From NCBI GenBank assembly GCA_000472185.1, contig AVDB01000003.1:186001-250000 (forward strand): DNA of 64,000 bases, given 5' to 3'. Under the pieces are notes generated by a model. That model did no database searches and was not told the origin of the DNA. It was given only the letters and a program-made list of their open reading frames with translations. Positions 37,554 to 47,316 of the stretch are shown one piece after another. The first letter of the stretch is position 1; each line of letters begins with the position of its first letter. The position numbers and the translations under genes were made by a program. This DNA comes from Rhodobacteraceae bacterium HIMB11 (GTDB taxonomy: Bacteria > Pseudomonadota > Alphaproteobacteria > Rhodobacterales > Rhodobacteraceae).

Positions 37554-39566
37554 TTATGTCGCCAATCCGCGCCCCTGCAAAAGCGCGTCAATTCCTGGCA
37601 TACGCCCGCGGAATTGGGTGTATAGCACATCAGGTTCGACCGATCCGCCTTTGGACAACACGGTATTTTCCAGTTTTTGTGCCAAGTCCGCGTCAAACGG
37701 ATTCTCGATTTCTTCAAATGCGGCGAATGCGTCTGCATCCATGACTTCGGACCAAATATAACTGTAATAGCCTGCGGAATACCCGTCCCCAGCAAAGACA
37801 TGGGCAAAATGCGGCGTGGCGTGTCGCATCGTGATTTCGCTCGGCATTCCAATTTGATCCAACACACGTGACTGTGCTGCCATAACGTCATCGTTCGGCA
37901 CATTCGTATGGTACTCTAAATCGACAATCGCAGATGCCAAATATTCTACCGTCGAAAATCCCATGTCATAGGTCGCGGCCTGACCAATACGTTCGATCAA
38001 CGTATCGGAAATGGGTTCATCCGTATCAACATGACGCGCAAATTGTTTCAAAATTTCGGGCAACATCGCCCAGTGTTCATATAGCTGGCTAGGCAATTCA
38101 ACAAAGTCGCGCGCAACGCTTGTACCCGACAGCGACCGATAGGTCACATTTGACAACATCTGATGCAGCGCATGGCCAAATTCATGGAACAAGGTGCGCA
38201 CGTCATCGGTCGAGAGCAGACAAGGGTCGCCCTTGGCAAAATTACAGACATTCACAACGATCGGGATTTCGGCGTTGGGATAGTTGGTTTGTGAACGCAT
38301 CGCCGAACACCATGCCCCAGAGCGTTTTGATCCGCGTGCGAAATAGTCACCGATGAACACAGCAACATCAGCACCATCACGTGTTACACGCCATGATTTA
38401 CAATCGGGGTGATATAGGTCCAATTCAATTGGTTCAAATTGCAGTCCAAACAAACGCCCCGCGACATGAAAGGACGCGTTAATCATATTCGTCAGTTCGA
38501 AATAGGGTTTGATTTCCGCTTCATCCAAATCAAACTCTGCCTTGCGACGCTGCTCGGCATAATAACGCCAATCCCATGTTTGCAGCGCATCGTTGATGCC
38601 ATCCGCATGCAGCATCGAAGACAGTATTTTTGCATCGCGCTCTGCCGCTGATTTCGCAGGCTCCCAAACATTCATCAGCAGGTCGCGCACATTATCGGGC
38701 GTCTTTGCCATTTCTGTTTCCAGCTTAAATTCGGCAAAGTTTTTGTAACCCAACAATTCCGCACGCTCTTGGCGCAGTAATAGGATTTCTTGGGCGATGG
38801 CCAGATTGTCATGTTCCCCACCATTTGCCCCCCGCGCATCCCACGCGCGCTTTGCAATTTCACGCAAATCACGGCGGGACGAAAATTGCAAAAATGGTGC
38901 GATCAGGGATCGGGACGTGGTGATGACAGGTCCGTTCACACCCTTTTCTTTGCCCGCATTACGCGCAGCCTCGATCAAGAAATCGGGCAGGCCCTCTAAA
39001 TCATCGTCCGTCAACTCCATGAACCAATCGCGCTCATCGGCCAACACGTTCTGCGTGAACGTTGTGCAAAGGACTGACAGCCGCGATTTGATTTCCGTCA
39101 GTCGCGCTTCGGCCTCCCCCGTCAGCGCCGCACCCGAACGCACAAAGCCAAGGTATTGATCCTTTAACAACATCATCTGTTCTTCGCTCAATCCTAGGGT
39201 ATCTTTGGAATTCCAAAGGGTTTCAATTCGCTGGAACAGAGCTTTATTCCCGCTGATCTTGGCCCCATGCGCGGCCAGCTTTGGCGAAAACTCTCGCATC
39301 AATGCGTCAAGCTCTGAATTGGTATGCGCACCCGCCATCGCGTAAAACGGTGACAGCACCTTGTGCATCAATTCACTGGTTGTTTCCAATGCTTCAATGG
39401 TATTGGCGAATGTCGCAGGCCTTGGGTTTTGGCCAATGGCATCAATTTTTGCCAAGTCATCTTGCATGGCAATGTCCAATGCTGGTGCAAAATCCGCCAC
39501 TGTGATTTTTGCAAATGGGGGAACCTGAAACGGGGTATCCCAAACGTCCAACAATGGATTTGTCAT
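37554..39566 (-). CDS. M3-family metallopeptidase (oligopeptidase A / Dcp type)
   Basis: 670 residues, full length for bacterial M3 peptidases. The zinc site is FHEFGHALHQML. The N-terminal helical half and the C-terminal GYSAGYYSYIWSEVMDADAF segment match the family. Cytosolic cleavage of short peptides; whether it is an endo-oligopeptidase (PrlC) or a dipeptidyl carboxypeptidase (Dcp) cannot be told by eye. It follows the ThiF-like gene by 20 bases. Confidence 0.92.
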   Translation of the reverse strand: MTNPLLDVWDTPFQVPPFAKITVADFAPALDIAMQDDLAKIDAIGQNPRPATFANTIEALETTSELMHKVLSPFYAMAGAHTNSELDALMREFSPKLAAHGAKISGNKALFQRIETLWNSKDTLGLSEEQMMLLKDQYLGFVRSGAALTGEAEARLTEIKSRLSVLCTTFTQNVLADERDWFMELTDDDLEGLPDFLIEAARNAGKEKGVNGPVITTSRSLIAPFLQFSSRRDLREIAKRAWDARGANGGEHDNLAIAQEILLLRQERAELLGYKNFAEFKLETEMAKTPDNVRDLLMNVWEPAKSAAERDAKILSSMLHADGINDALQTWDWRYYAEQRRKAEFDLDEAEIKPYFELTNMINASFHVAGRLFGLQFEPIELDLYHPDCKSWRVTRDGADVAVFIGDYFARGSKRSGAWCSAMRSQTNYPNAEIPIVVNVCNFAKGDPCLLSTDDVRTLFHEFGHALHQMLSNVTYRSLSGTSVARDFVELPSQLYEHWAMLPEILKQFARHVDTDEPISDTLIERIGQAATYDMGFSTVEYLASAIVDLEYHTNVPNDDVMAAQSRVLDQIGMPSEITMRHATPHFAHVFAGDGYSAGYYSYIWSEVMDADAFAAFEEIENPFDADLAQKLENTVLSKGGSVEPDVLYTQFRGRMPGIDALLQGRGLAT

Positions 39567-39586
39567 ATTGCGCGCCTTTCTCTGCG

Positions 39587-40570
39587 TTATGTTTGTCCTG
39601 AACAGATGGGACAGTCGGTTCGCTTATTCAATCGGATCTGACGGGTTTCACCAAATTGGGCATCATAAATCAACATCGACCCTGTCAAAGTTGCCCCCGT
39701 TTTCAGGATCAACTTCATCGCCTCGCCCGCCATCATTGTGCCAATCACACCTGGTAACGGCGCAAAAACCCCTGCTTCGGCACAACTTGGCGCCAAACCA
39801 TCAGCGGGTTTTTCAGGAAAGATGCATTGATAACAGGGCCCTTTGCGTGCGGGATTGAACACGGAAATCTGCCCTTCCCACTGACTAAGGGCACCTGACA
39901 CCATCGGTTTTTGCTGCGCAACAGCGATCTTGTTCACCAAATATCTGGTTTCAAAATTGTCACTACCTTCTAGGATCAGATCATAGTCTGCGATCAATTC
40001 CTCGGCGATCTCTTTATCAAGACGCCGATTATAGGGCTTCACCTCGATATGTGGGTTTTGTGCCAACATTTGTGCCTTGGCGGAAAACACCTTGGGCGTT
40101 CCAATCCCCTCTTCAGTATGGATCACCTGTCGTTGCAGGTTTGCGTTTTCAACGGTATCATCATCTATCACACCGATTGTACCAACCCCCGCAGCAGCAA
40201 GGTATTGCAGCGCCGGTGCACCCAATCCCCCTGCCCCGACAACCAACACCTTGGCGTCGTTTAGTCGTTTTTGCCCCGTCCCACCGATTTCACGCATCAC
40301 GATGTGACGGGCGTAGCGTTCCAATTCGATACTTGAAAAAGGCCCCGTTGATTTTGTTGGCTGTGACTCTGGCGGATGGGCACGTGCACGTAAAAATGTT
40401 AACAATTGACGATAGAGGTAAACACCACCAACCACAGTTATCAAAACCGACCAAGCGGCCAATGATTGCCCCAAAATCACAAGGTCCGGCGCGATTGATC
40501 CTGCAACCATTATCCAAACACACAGGATCAGGATGGTCACAACCGCATTGATCAACATTCTACGCGTCAT
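39587..40570 (-). CDS. HesA/MoeB/ThiF-family adenylyltransferase with membrane anchor
   Basis: 327 residues. The first 75 residues hold two hydrophobic helices (about 5-25 and 35-52), so the enzyme is membrane-tethered. The rest is an E1-like domain: RYARHIVMREIGGTGQKRL, the ATP loop VLVVGAGGLGAPAL, and Zn ligands CYQCIFPE with a C-terminal CPIC. MoeB or ThiF activates a sulfur-carrier C-terminus for molybdopterin or thiamine synthesis. No carrier gene is adjacent, so the partner is unknown. Confidence 0.9.
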   Translation of the reverse strand: MTRRMLINAVVTILILCVWIMVAGSIAPDLVILGQSLAAWSVLITVVGGVYLYRQLLTFLRARAHPPESQPTKSTGPFSSIELERYARHIVMREIGGTGQKRLNDAKVLVVGAGGLGAPALQYLAAAGVGTIGVIDDDTVENANLQRQVIHTEEGIGTPKVFSAKAQMLAQNPHIEVKPYNRRLDKEIAEELIADYDLILEGSDNFETRYLVNKIAVAQQKPMVSGALSQWEGQISVFNPARKGPCYQCIFPEKPADGLAPSCAEAGVFAPLPGVIGTMMAGEAMKLILKTGATLTGSMLIYDAQFGETRQIRLNKRTDCPICSGQT

Positions 40571-40574
40571 CCTA

Positions 40575-41036
40575 TCATGCCCCTGTTGATCCAAAACCAC
40601 CTGCACCCCGATCCGTTTCATCAAGTGCATCTACAATCGCAAAGGTCGCCTGAACCACAGGCGCGACAACCATTTGTGCGATCCGCATTCCATGGGTCAC
40701 GCGGAACACATCTGCCCCCCCATTCCATAGGATCACACCCAAATCACCACGATAATCGCTGTCGATGGTCCCAATCGCATTGGCCAAGGTAACCCCGTGT
40801 TTCAGTGCCAGACCAGAACGCGCGCGCACCTGTGCCTCATACCCAACCGGGATTTCCAAGCGCAGTCCTGTGGGAATCAGGGCACGCCCGCCCGGGGATA
40901 TTTCGATACCTGCGTCGCGAAGATCATCAGGCAGATTGGCACGCAAATCTGCGCCCGCCGCCCCAGCTGTTTCATACGTCGGCAGCCCAAGATCGCGATC
41001 CACAGCATCGGACCAAGAAACCTTTATATTGACCAT
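40575..41036 (-). CDS. dut: Deoxyuridine 5'-triphosphate nucleotidohydrolase
   Basis: 153 residues, trimeric dUTPase. Hydrolyses dUTP to dUMP. The five motifs are visible, including [34 protein letters not shown] and the C-terminal GAGGFGSTG that closes over the active site. Its ATG directly follows the coaBC stop (TAAATG). dut-coaBC linkage is common in bacteria. Confidence 0.97.
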   Translation of the reverse strand: MVNIKVSWSDAVDRDLGLPTYETAGAAGADLRANLPDDLRDAGIEISPGGRALIPTGLRLEIPVGYEAQVRARSGLALKHGVTLANAIGTIDSDYRGDLGVILWNGGADVFRVTHGMRIAQMVVAPVVQATFAIVDALDETDRGAGGFGSTGA

Positions 41037-42242
41037 TTACGATGTCCCCAAAATCTGATCCGCGATCCGTTCGGCCAATTTTGCAGCGACGTCACCCTTA
41101 CTTAGGCGCGGCCATTGGTCCGCACCCTGTTCTGTCACCAAAATTGCCTGATTTTCACTGCCACCCATGATGCCAGTTTCGGGTGACACATCGTTTGCAA
41201 CAATCCAATCACATCCTTTGCGCGCACGCTTGGCGGTGGCGTTTTCAATGACATCATCCGTTTCCGCCGCAAACCCAATCACAAGGGGTGGACGCGCATC
41301 TGTTCCAAGTTGTGCAACATGCGCAAGGATGTCAGGATTTTCAGTCAGCGACAATTCGGGCAAGGCCCCATTTTGTTTTTTGATTTTCGAACCAGACGCA
41401 TTTTCCACCCGCCAATCCGCAACAGCAGCCGCGAATATAGCGCAGCTTACATCTAGGTTCGCCTTCACCGCATCAAACATGTCCTGAGCGCTTTCTACTT
41501 GGATCACGTGGACGCCATTGGGGGGTGGCACATCAGCGGGTCCTGTCACAAATCGCACATCCGCACCCAAATCTTGTAATGCGGCAGCAATCGCGGTTCC
41601 CTGTGCACCAGAGGAGCGATTTGCGATATACCGAACGGGATCAATCGGTTCATGCGTTGGACCAGATGTCACCAGAACCTTGTGACCATCAAGTGGGCGC
41701 GGCGCAAAATGCGCGGCGATGGCGTCAATGATTTCCAATGGTTCTGACATGCGACCAAGTCCATATTCGCCACAAGCCATGTCACCAGGGTTCGGGCCTA
41801 CAATATGGACCCTATCCGCAACCAATTGCGCCAAATTGCGCTGTGTCGCAGGGTGATCCCACATCCGCACATTCATGGCAGGGGCGATCAGAACAGGCGT
41901 ATCCGTGGCCAACAGCAAAGTTGAGGCCAAGTCATTCGCCAACCCATTCGCCATCTTTGCCAGCAAATCCGCACTGGCAGGGGCAACGACAATCAAATCC
42001 GCGCTGCGAGACAGTTGAATATGGCCCATGTCCGATTCAGCCGTTAGATCAAATAAATCCTGATACACTTGCACACCCGCAAGAGCAGACACCGATAGCG
42101 GGGTCACAAATTCAGATGCTGCCTGTGTCATGACGGGAGTCACCGACGCACCCCGTTCACGCATCCGTCGGATCAGGTCGAGCGATTTAAACGCAGCAAT
42201 CCCGCCCGAAATGATCAAAAGGATGTTTTTACCCGCAAGCAT
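41037..42242 (-). CDS. coaBC: Bifunctional phosphopantothenoylcysteine decarboxylase/synthase
   Basis: 401 residues. The N-terminal flavin decarboxylase part (CoaC) has IISGGIAAFKSLDLIR and the PAMNVRMWDHPAT motif. The C-terminal CoaB part has VLVTSGPTHEPIDPVRYI and NRSSGAQG. Two successive steps of coenzyme A synthesis. ATG 42242 was chosen over GTG 42251 because of its distance from GAGGTGG. It leads the coaBC-dut pair. Confidence 0.96.
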   Translation of the reverse strand: MLAGKNILLIISGGIAAFKSLDLIRRMRERGASVTPVMTQAASEFVTPLSVSALAGVQVYQDLFDLTAESDMGHIQLSRSADLIVVAPASADLLAKMANGLANDLASTLLLATDTPVLIAPAMNVRMWDHPATQRNLAQLVADRVHIVGPNPGDMACGEYGLGRMSEPLEIIDAIAAHFAPRPLDGHKVLVTSGPTHEPIDPVRYIANRSSGAQGTAIAAALQDLGADVRFVTGPADVPPPNGVHVIQVESAQDMFDAVKANLDVSCAIFAAAVADWRVENASGSKIKKQNGALPELSLTENPDILAHVAQLGTDARPPLVIGFAAETDDVIENATAKRARKGCDWIVANDVSPETGIMGGSENQAILVTEQGADQWPRLSKGDVAAKLAERIADQILGTS

Positions 42243-42320
42243 ATTCGCCACCTCGTGTTCCTATGCTCGCGACACTATTTTGTTTCGCCACCCTTCTGCA
42301 AGAGCAGATCGACCAATGCC

Positions 42321-43196
42321 TTATAGGTAGTGTGCAACCTCTGCCATGTTGTTTTGCAGATGCTTGCGCAACTTTTGAAACGCCGCCGCTTCGATTTGGC
42401 GGATCCGCTCTTTTGAAAGGCTGAGCTCTTTTCCAAGGCTTTCTAGCGTGCGCGTATCCTCGCGAATTGCGCGTTCGCGCACGATGAGGCGTTCACGTTC
42501 ATTCAACGTGGAAAGCGCATCCAACAAACATTTACGCAGATGCGCATTGTCATGTGCTTGCTCAAACAGGCTGTCTGCGCCTTCACTTTCGTCCTCAAGT
42601 GTTTCAATCCACTCGCGGCCTTCTTCGTCTGTCGATTGTGTTGCGTTCAATGAATAGTCAGAGCCTGACAGGCGTCCGTCCATCATTTTAACATCCCCCA
42701 GTGGCACACCAATTTCGGTTGCGATTTTGCGGTGCAGTTGGTCGCTATCTAATGAAATGCCCATCTGCATGGCTTCACGCTCTAACTGTGCCTGAATGCG
42801 GCGCATGTTAAAGAACAGCGCTTTTTGTGAACTGGTTGATCCTGTACGGACCAAGGACCAATTCCGCATGACATAGTCCTGAACGCTCGCCTTGATCCAC
42901 CAAACGGCATATGTCGAAAACCGCACACCGCGATCGGGGTCAAATTTTTCGGCAGCCTTCATCAACCCCAATCCCGCCTCTTGGATAAGGTCGTTCATGG
43001 GTACGCCGTAGCGCTTAAATTTTGACGCCATCGAGATCGCCAGTCGCATGTATGCTGTGATCAATCTGTGCAGCGCTTGTTCGTCTTTGTGATCGCGCCA
43101 CAGATACGCAAGTTGTAGTTCAGTTTCCGCATCCAATAACTCCGCCTTCATCGCCCGGCGGGAAAGTGAAATCGCATTCGCTTGATCCAAAGCCAT
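42321..43196 (-). CDS. rpoH: RNA polymerase sigma factor RpoH
   Basis: 291 residues, heat-shock sigma-32 type. Region 2 is YMRLAISMASKFKRYG with LIQEAGLGLMKAAEKFDPDRG and FSTYAVWWIKASVQDYVM. The RpoH box is SSQKALFFNMRRI. Region 4 is ESLGKELSLSKERIRQIEAAA. Rhodobacterales often have two rpoH genes; the altered RpoH box suggests this may be the RpoHII type, which is inference. It is divergent from cobU. Confidence 0.93.
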   Translation of the reverse strand: MALDQANAISLSRRAMKAELLDAETELQLAYLWRDHKDEQALHRLITAYMRLAISMASKFKRYGVPMNDLIQEAGLGLMKAAEKFDPDRGVRFSTYAVWWIKASVQDYVMRNWSLVRTGSTSSQKALFFNMRRIQAQLEREAMQMGISLDSDQLHRKIATEIGVPLGDVKMMDGRLSGSDYSLNATQSTDEEGREWIETLEDESEGADSLFEQAHDNAHLRKCLLDALSTLNERERLIVRERAIREDTRTLESLGKELSLSKERIRQIEAAAFQKLRKHLQNNMAEVAHYL

Positions 43197-43290
43197 CTCA
43201 GTAGCTCCTTATACTTGCAACCCTGTTTAATTTCTTGTTCTTTGCATAAGATACGCGGCAACGCAGGGATCAGATCACTTTGAGGGGAAA

Positions 43291-43809
43291 ATGGCGAAAT
43301 TAACGACATTGGTGTTGGGTGGTATCAACTCTGGAAAGTCCGCCTTTGCAGAAGCCCTGATCACAAATCAGACTGCTACGCCCTACTACGTCGCGACCTC
43401 AGTTGTGCTTGATCAAGAAACGCGGGATAAGGTTAACGCCCATCAAAATATGCGCGGACCGGATTGGCACACCATTGAAGAGCCTGTGGACCTTGGGGCA
43501 GCATTAGAACAGCTTCCAACAGCATCAGTTGTATTGGTTGATTGCCTAACCATGTGGTTGAATAATTTGATGTATCTCGAACTTGATGTTGACGATTACA
43601 CGCAACACTTGTTGGAAACACTTGCGCGGTCTGAATTGGACATCACATTCGTCAGTAATGAGGTTGGGTTGGGCGGGATTTCCGAAAATGCACTCACCCG
43701 TAAATTCGCGCGTCTTCAGGGGACTTTGAACCAAAAACTTGCTGAACAATCGGATCGCGTTGCATTTGTTGCTGCGGGATTGCCGATGTGGTTGAAGGGC
43801 GGAATTTAA
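43291..43809 (+). CDS. cobU: Adenosylcobinamide kinase/guanylyltransferase
   Basis: 172 residues. P-loop GGINSGKSAFAE (about 9-20), then DKVNAHQNMRGPDWHTIEEP and VLVDCLTMWLNNLM. Phosphorylates and guanylylates adenosylcobinamide in the late cobalamin pathway. The stop TAA shares its last base with the ATG of the downstream phosphatase (TAATG), a tight B12 operon. Confidence 0.94.
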   Translation: MAKLTTLVLGGINSGKSAFAEALITNQTATPYYVATSVVLDQETRDKVNAHQNMRGPDWHTIEEPVDLGAALEQLPTASVVLVDCLTMWLNNLMYLELDVDDYTQHLLETLARSELDITFVSNEVGLGGISENALTRKFARLQGTLNQKLAEQSDRVAFVAAGLPMWLKGGI

Positions 43810-44396
43810 TGGACCTGTACCTTATTCGTCACGCACCAACCCACCGCAAATCCATGGTCGGGTGGAGCGATGTTGACGCAGATTTCAGCGACACAGATCG
43901 TTTTGATGCCTTAAACGCGTTCCTTCCACAACCCGCCGATTTGGTATCCTCCGATTTGCGCCGTACTGTTGGCACGGCAGATCGCTTGGCCACGGGTCGA
44001 GAGCGTTTAGAGCATTGTCCAGATTTACGTGAAATAAACTTTGGCGATTGGGAATTGAAAACCTTTGCGGACATTCAAGAAACCCACGCCGAGGATATTC
44101 GTGCCTTTTACGAAACGCCCGGATCAATTACCGCCCCGAATGGCGAATGCTGGAACGGATTTCACGAACGCGTACATTCAGGATTTGACAGATTATTGCG
44201 AAACACCCAAGGCCCACTGATCGCGGCCGTGCATTTTGGGGTAGTGATTGCCGCCATTCAACGCGCTTTAGATGTGTCCGCTTACGAGGCCTTTTCACAT
44301 CGTATCGATAACCTTTCACTAACACACATACGCATCATTGATGGCGCGTGGGATGCGGTGCGCATCAATGATACGGGCCCATTAACCAATTCGTAA
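43809..44396 (+). CDS. cobC: Histidine phosphatase, alpha-ribazole phosphatase-like
   Basis: 195 residues. The phosphohistidine motif is LYLIRHAPTHR near the N-terminus, with LREINFGDWELKTFADI and a late AAVHFGVV His. By fold it is a phosphoglycerate-mutase-like phosphatase; coupling to cobU points to alpha-ribazole 5'-phosphate dephosphorylation in B12 nucleotide-loop assembly. The RHG motif is RHA here, also seen in related proteins. Confidence 0.82.
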   Translation: MDLYLIRHAPTHRKSMVGWSDVDADFSDTDRFDALNAFLPQPADLVSSDLRRTVGTADRLATGRERLEHCPDLREINFGDWELKTFADIQETHAEDIRAFYETPGSITAPNGECWNGFHERVHSGFDRLLRNTQGPLIAAVHFGVVIAAIQRALDVSAYEAFSHRIDNLSLTHIRIIDGAWDAVRINDTGPLTNS

Positions 44397-44433
44397 CCTC
44401 TCTTTGCGACCTCAGGTGAGAGGTTAACAAAAG

Positions 44434-45943
44434 ATGATTACACGCGCATTTTCCGTTTGCTTTGAGGGCATTGAACCGCAGCTTGTTGAAATCGAATGCG
44501 CGATTTCACCGGGCCTGCCCGCATTTTCAATCATTGGCCTGCCAGATAAAGCGGTCAGCGAGGCACGTGATCGCATCAGATCCGCATTGGGCGCGCTGTC
44601 GATCGCACTGCCCTCGCGTCGGATCACAATCAACCTGTCCCCTGCCGATATGCCTAAGGAAGGGTCGCATTTGGATTTGCCGATTGCACTGGCCCTGTTA
44701 GCGGCACTGAACATCATAACAAATGAAGATAGCGAAGGCGCGCTTGCCATTGGTGAACTCTCGCTTGATGGGCGCCTGCAACCTGTGGTCGGCGCCCTGC
44801 CCGCAGCGCTGAAAGCAGCTGAATTGGGCAAGGATTTATATTGCCCCGAAACATCAGGGGCCGAGGCCGCTTGGTTGATGCCACGCGAGTTTTTGCGACA
44901 AAATCCCTCATGGCTATCATTCAACACCTGACAGGTCAGGCACCGCGCGAACCCGCAGTAGCAAGGCAAATCACACCACAAAAATCTATGTTGGATATGG
45001 CCGAGGTGCGCGGACAAGAACGCGCAAAACGCGCCTTGGAAATTGCCGCAGCGGGCCGTCATCATGTATTTTTAGTGGGTCCACCTGGGTCAGGTAAATC
45101 CATGATGGCCGCCCGCATGGCCAGCATTCTTCCCCCTCCCCTAAACGCGATGGAGGCGTTAGAAACATCCATGATCCAATCCGTTGCGGGATTGTTGGGG
45201 TCAGACTCATTCAATCCATACGCCACTTTCGCGAACCCCATCACACAGCCTCCATGGCGGCAATTGTCGGCGAGGGCAAAGGCGCAAAACCAGGGGAAAT
45301 TTCACTGGCGCATAATGGTATTCTTTTTTTGGACGAACTGCCCGAATTTCCGCGCCATGTTTTGGAAACCCTCCGCCAACCATTGGAAACAGGCGAGGTT
45401 ATGATTTCCCGGGCAAATGCGCATGTGAAATATCCCTGCAAGTTTTCTTTGATCGCGGCGGCAAATCCCTGCAAATGCGGATTTATGACCGATCCTGATC
45501 AGGCCTTTGGCCGTGCGCCAAAATGCGGAAATGATTATTTGGGTCGGATATCAGGCCCGCTTATGGACCGCTTTGATCTGCGGATCGAGGTCCCTGCCGT
45601 GCGGTTTCAGGACTTAAGCCTGCGCGCAAGCGGCGAACGCAGTCATGTGATTGCAAAACGCTTGTTAGCCGCACGCGCGCTGCAGGACAGGCGATATGCG
45701 AATACTGAAATTGCAACAAACTCTGATCTAAAGGGCGATGCGCTGGATCGCCTTATCCAGATGGAGGAGGATGCGCAAACCTATCTTGAGCAGGCTGCAA
45801 TAAAGCTAAACTTAACGGCCCGCGGATTTCACCGCGTTATTCGTGTCGCGTGCACTATTGCGGATTTGGAACAATCCGAAAATGTTGCGCGCCATCACGT
45901 CGGCGAGGCGATCAGCTTCCGCAATAGCGCACATGCGGCCTAG
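44434..45943 (+). pseudogene. comM: ComM/YifB Mg-chelatase-like ATPase with two frameshifts
   Basis: The whole gene is present but in three frames: 44434 to about 44873, about 44874 to about 45200, and then to 45943. The first part has GLPDKAVSEARDRIRSAL. The second has VRGQERAKRALEIAAAGRHH and the P-loop VGPPGSGKS. The third has ISLAHNGILFLDELPEFPRH and AANPCKCGF. Adding one G at the GG of 44873-44874 and one at the GGGG of 45197-45200 restores a continuous frame of about 503 residues, the usual length. ComM is a helicase for branch migration in natural transformation. The lesions may be real or sequencing errors in G runs. Confidence 0.88.
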
Positions 45944-46878
45944 CCTGCGCGGCGTGCCTCAATCGCTTCCCAAATCTTTTCCGCAGCGTTGATGCCATCA
46001 AAACGCTCAAGCTCTTGGATGCCTGTTGGGGAAGTTACGTTGATTTCTGTCAGATAATCGCCAATCACATCAATTCCGACAAAAATCTGGCCCTTTTCAC
46101 GCAAAAGCGGTCCAATCGCTGCGCAAATTTCACGATCACGCTCTGTCAGACCCACTTTTTCAGGACGACCGCCCACATGCATGTTGGATCGTGTTTCCCC
46201 CTTGGCAGGGACGCGGTTAATCGCGCCAATCGGTTCGCCATCAACCAAAATGACGCGCTTATCCCCATTTGACACATCTGGCAGGAATTTCTGCACAATC
46301 AAAGGTTCGCGCGAAAATCCAGTGAACACCTCATGCAACGAGGCAAGGTTTCGATCATTTTGATCCAAACGGAATACGCCCGCACCACCATTCCCATAAA
46401 GAGGTTTCAGGATGACATCAACATGCTTTTCCTTGAACGCTTTAATCGTCTCTAGATCACGTGCGATTGTCGTGGGGGGCGTCAATTCGGGGAAACGTAA
46501 AACCAATAGTTTCTCAGGATAATTGCGCACCCAAAACGGATCATTCACCACCAATGTGTCTGGATGGATCAGGTCAAGCAAATGCGTGGTCGTGATGTAG
46601 TGCATGTCAAAGGGAGGATCTTGGCGCAACCACACGACATCGAAATCCGCTAAATCCACCTCTTGCATTTCGGATAGATCAGCATGCTGGCCCTGCACGC
46701 GTTGCACCGTGAAATAATGACCACGGGCTGTGACCTTGCCCTCTTGGAACGCAAGGTGATCAGGCGTGTAAAAAAACAACTCATGACCTCTCGCTTGTGC
46801 CTCTTCGGCGATGCGAAATGTGCTATCTGCGTCGATATTTACGGTTTGGATCGGATCCATCTGAAATGCAATTTTCAT
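45940..46878 (-). CDS. gshB: Glutathione synthetase
   Basis: 312 residues, ATP-grasp enzyme joining glycine to gamma-glutamylcysteine. [20 protein letters not shown] is the usual N-terminus. [18 protein letters not shown] and the C-terminal [15 protein letters not shown] are hallmark segments. ATG 46878 follows AGGAAG. Its stop shares CTAG with the convergent comM. Confidence 0.96.
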   Translation of the reverse strand: MKIAFQMDPIQTVNIDADSTFRIAEEAQARGHELFFYTPDHLAFQEGKVTARGHYFTVQRVQGQHADLSEMQEVDLADFDVVWLRQDPPFDMHYITTTHLLDLIHPDTLVVNDPFWVRNYPEKLLVLRFPELTPPTTIARDLETIKAFKEKHVDVILKPLYGNGGAGVFRLDQNDRNLASLHEVFTGFSREPLIVQKFLPDVSNGDKRVILVDGEPIGAINRVPAKGETRSNMHVGGRPEKVGLTERDREICAAIGPLLREKGQIFVGIDVIGDYLTEINVTSPTGIQELERFDGINAAEKIWEAIEARRAG

Positions 46879-46947
46879 CACTTCCTGCCTTCACTTGCGT
46901 TTCGCTATAGATGGCCTGTCCAAAGTGATTTGACAATCACCCAGCTG

Positions 46948-47316
46948 CTAAAAACCGGCCAGCGCGTTAGGAATGACCTGAATTTCGCCTTTTTGATCCA
47001 CCAACGCCGCATCCCGCCGCATTTCAAAATTCTTACCCGACAAATGTTCAGAAACAAAAATGTCGGCGGATTGATTGATCCTTGCGATCTGCTGCAGGCT
47101 GATCCGGGATGCGGCGATGTCATGCGTGCGTGCGCGCTTCACCTCGACAAACAACACGGTATCATTGCGGCGCAAAACCAAATCTATTTCACCCGCTGCG
47201 CTTTAAAACCGATGTTGCAAAACGCGCCATCCATCGCTTTCATAATGCCGCGCGACTTTAAGTTCAGCGGCCTGCCCAGAGTGATATGAAACTTTACCCG
47301 TCGTCGTTTTTGTCAA
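46948..47316 (-). pseudogene. yraN: YraN-family protein with an in-frame stop
   Basis: Read from TTG 47316 (inside the end of rsmI) the minus strand gives SYHSGQAAELKVARHYESDG, WRVLQHRF, a TAA at 47203-47205, then SAAGEIDLVLRRNDTVLFVE and a normal C-terminus ending NALAGF. Total length would be 122 residues, as expected for this restriction-endonuclease-like fold family. Both sides of the stop align in the same frame, so one A-to-T change (AAA to TAA) explains it. Function of the family is unknown. A restart after the stop would lose the first third. Sequencing error is possible. Confidence 0.75.

Noticed and set aside
43197-43290. Cobalamin riboswitch before cobU
   Set aside because: The 94-base gap is too short and no B12-box-like sequence is present.
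44841-45404. Middle and last parts of comM as separate genes
   Set aside because: They continue one family in sequence order, and single-base insertions restore one frame.
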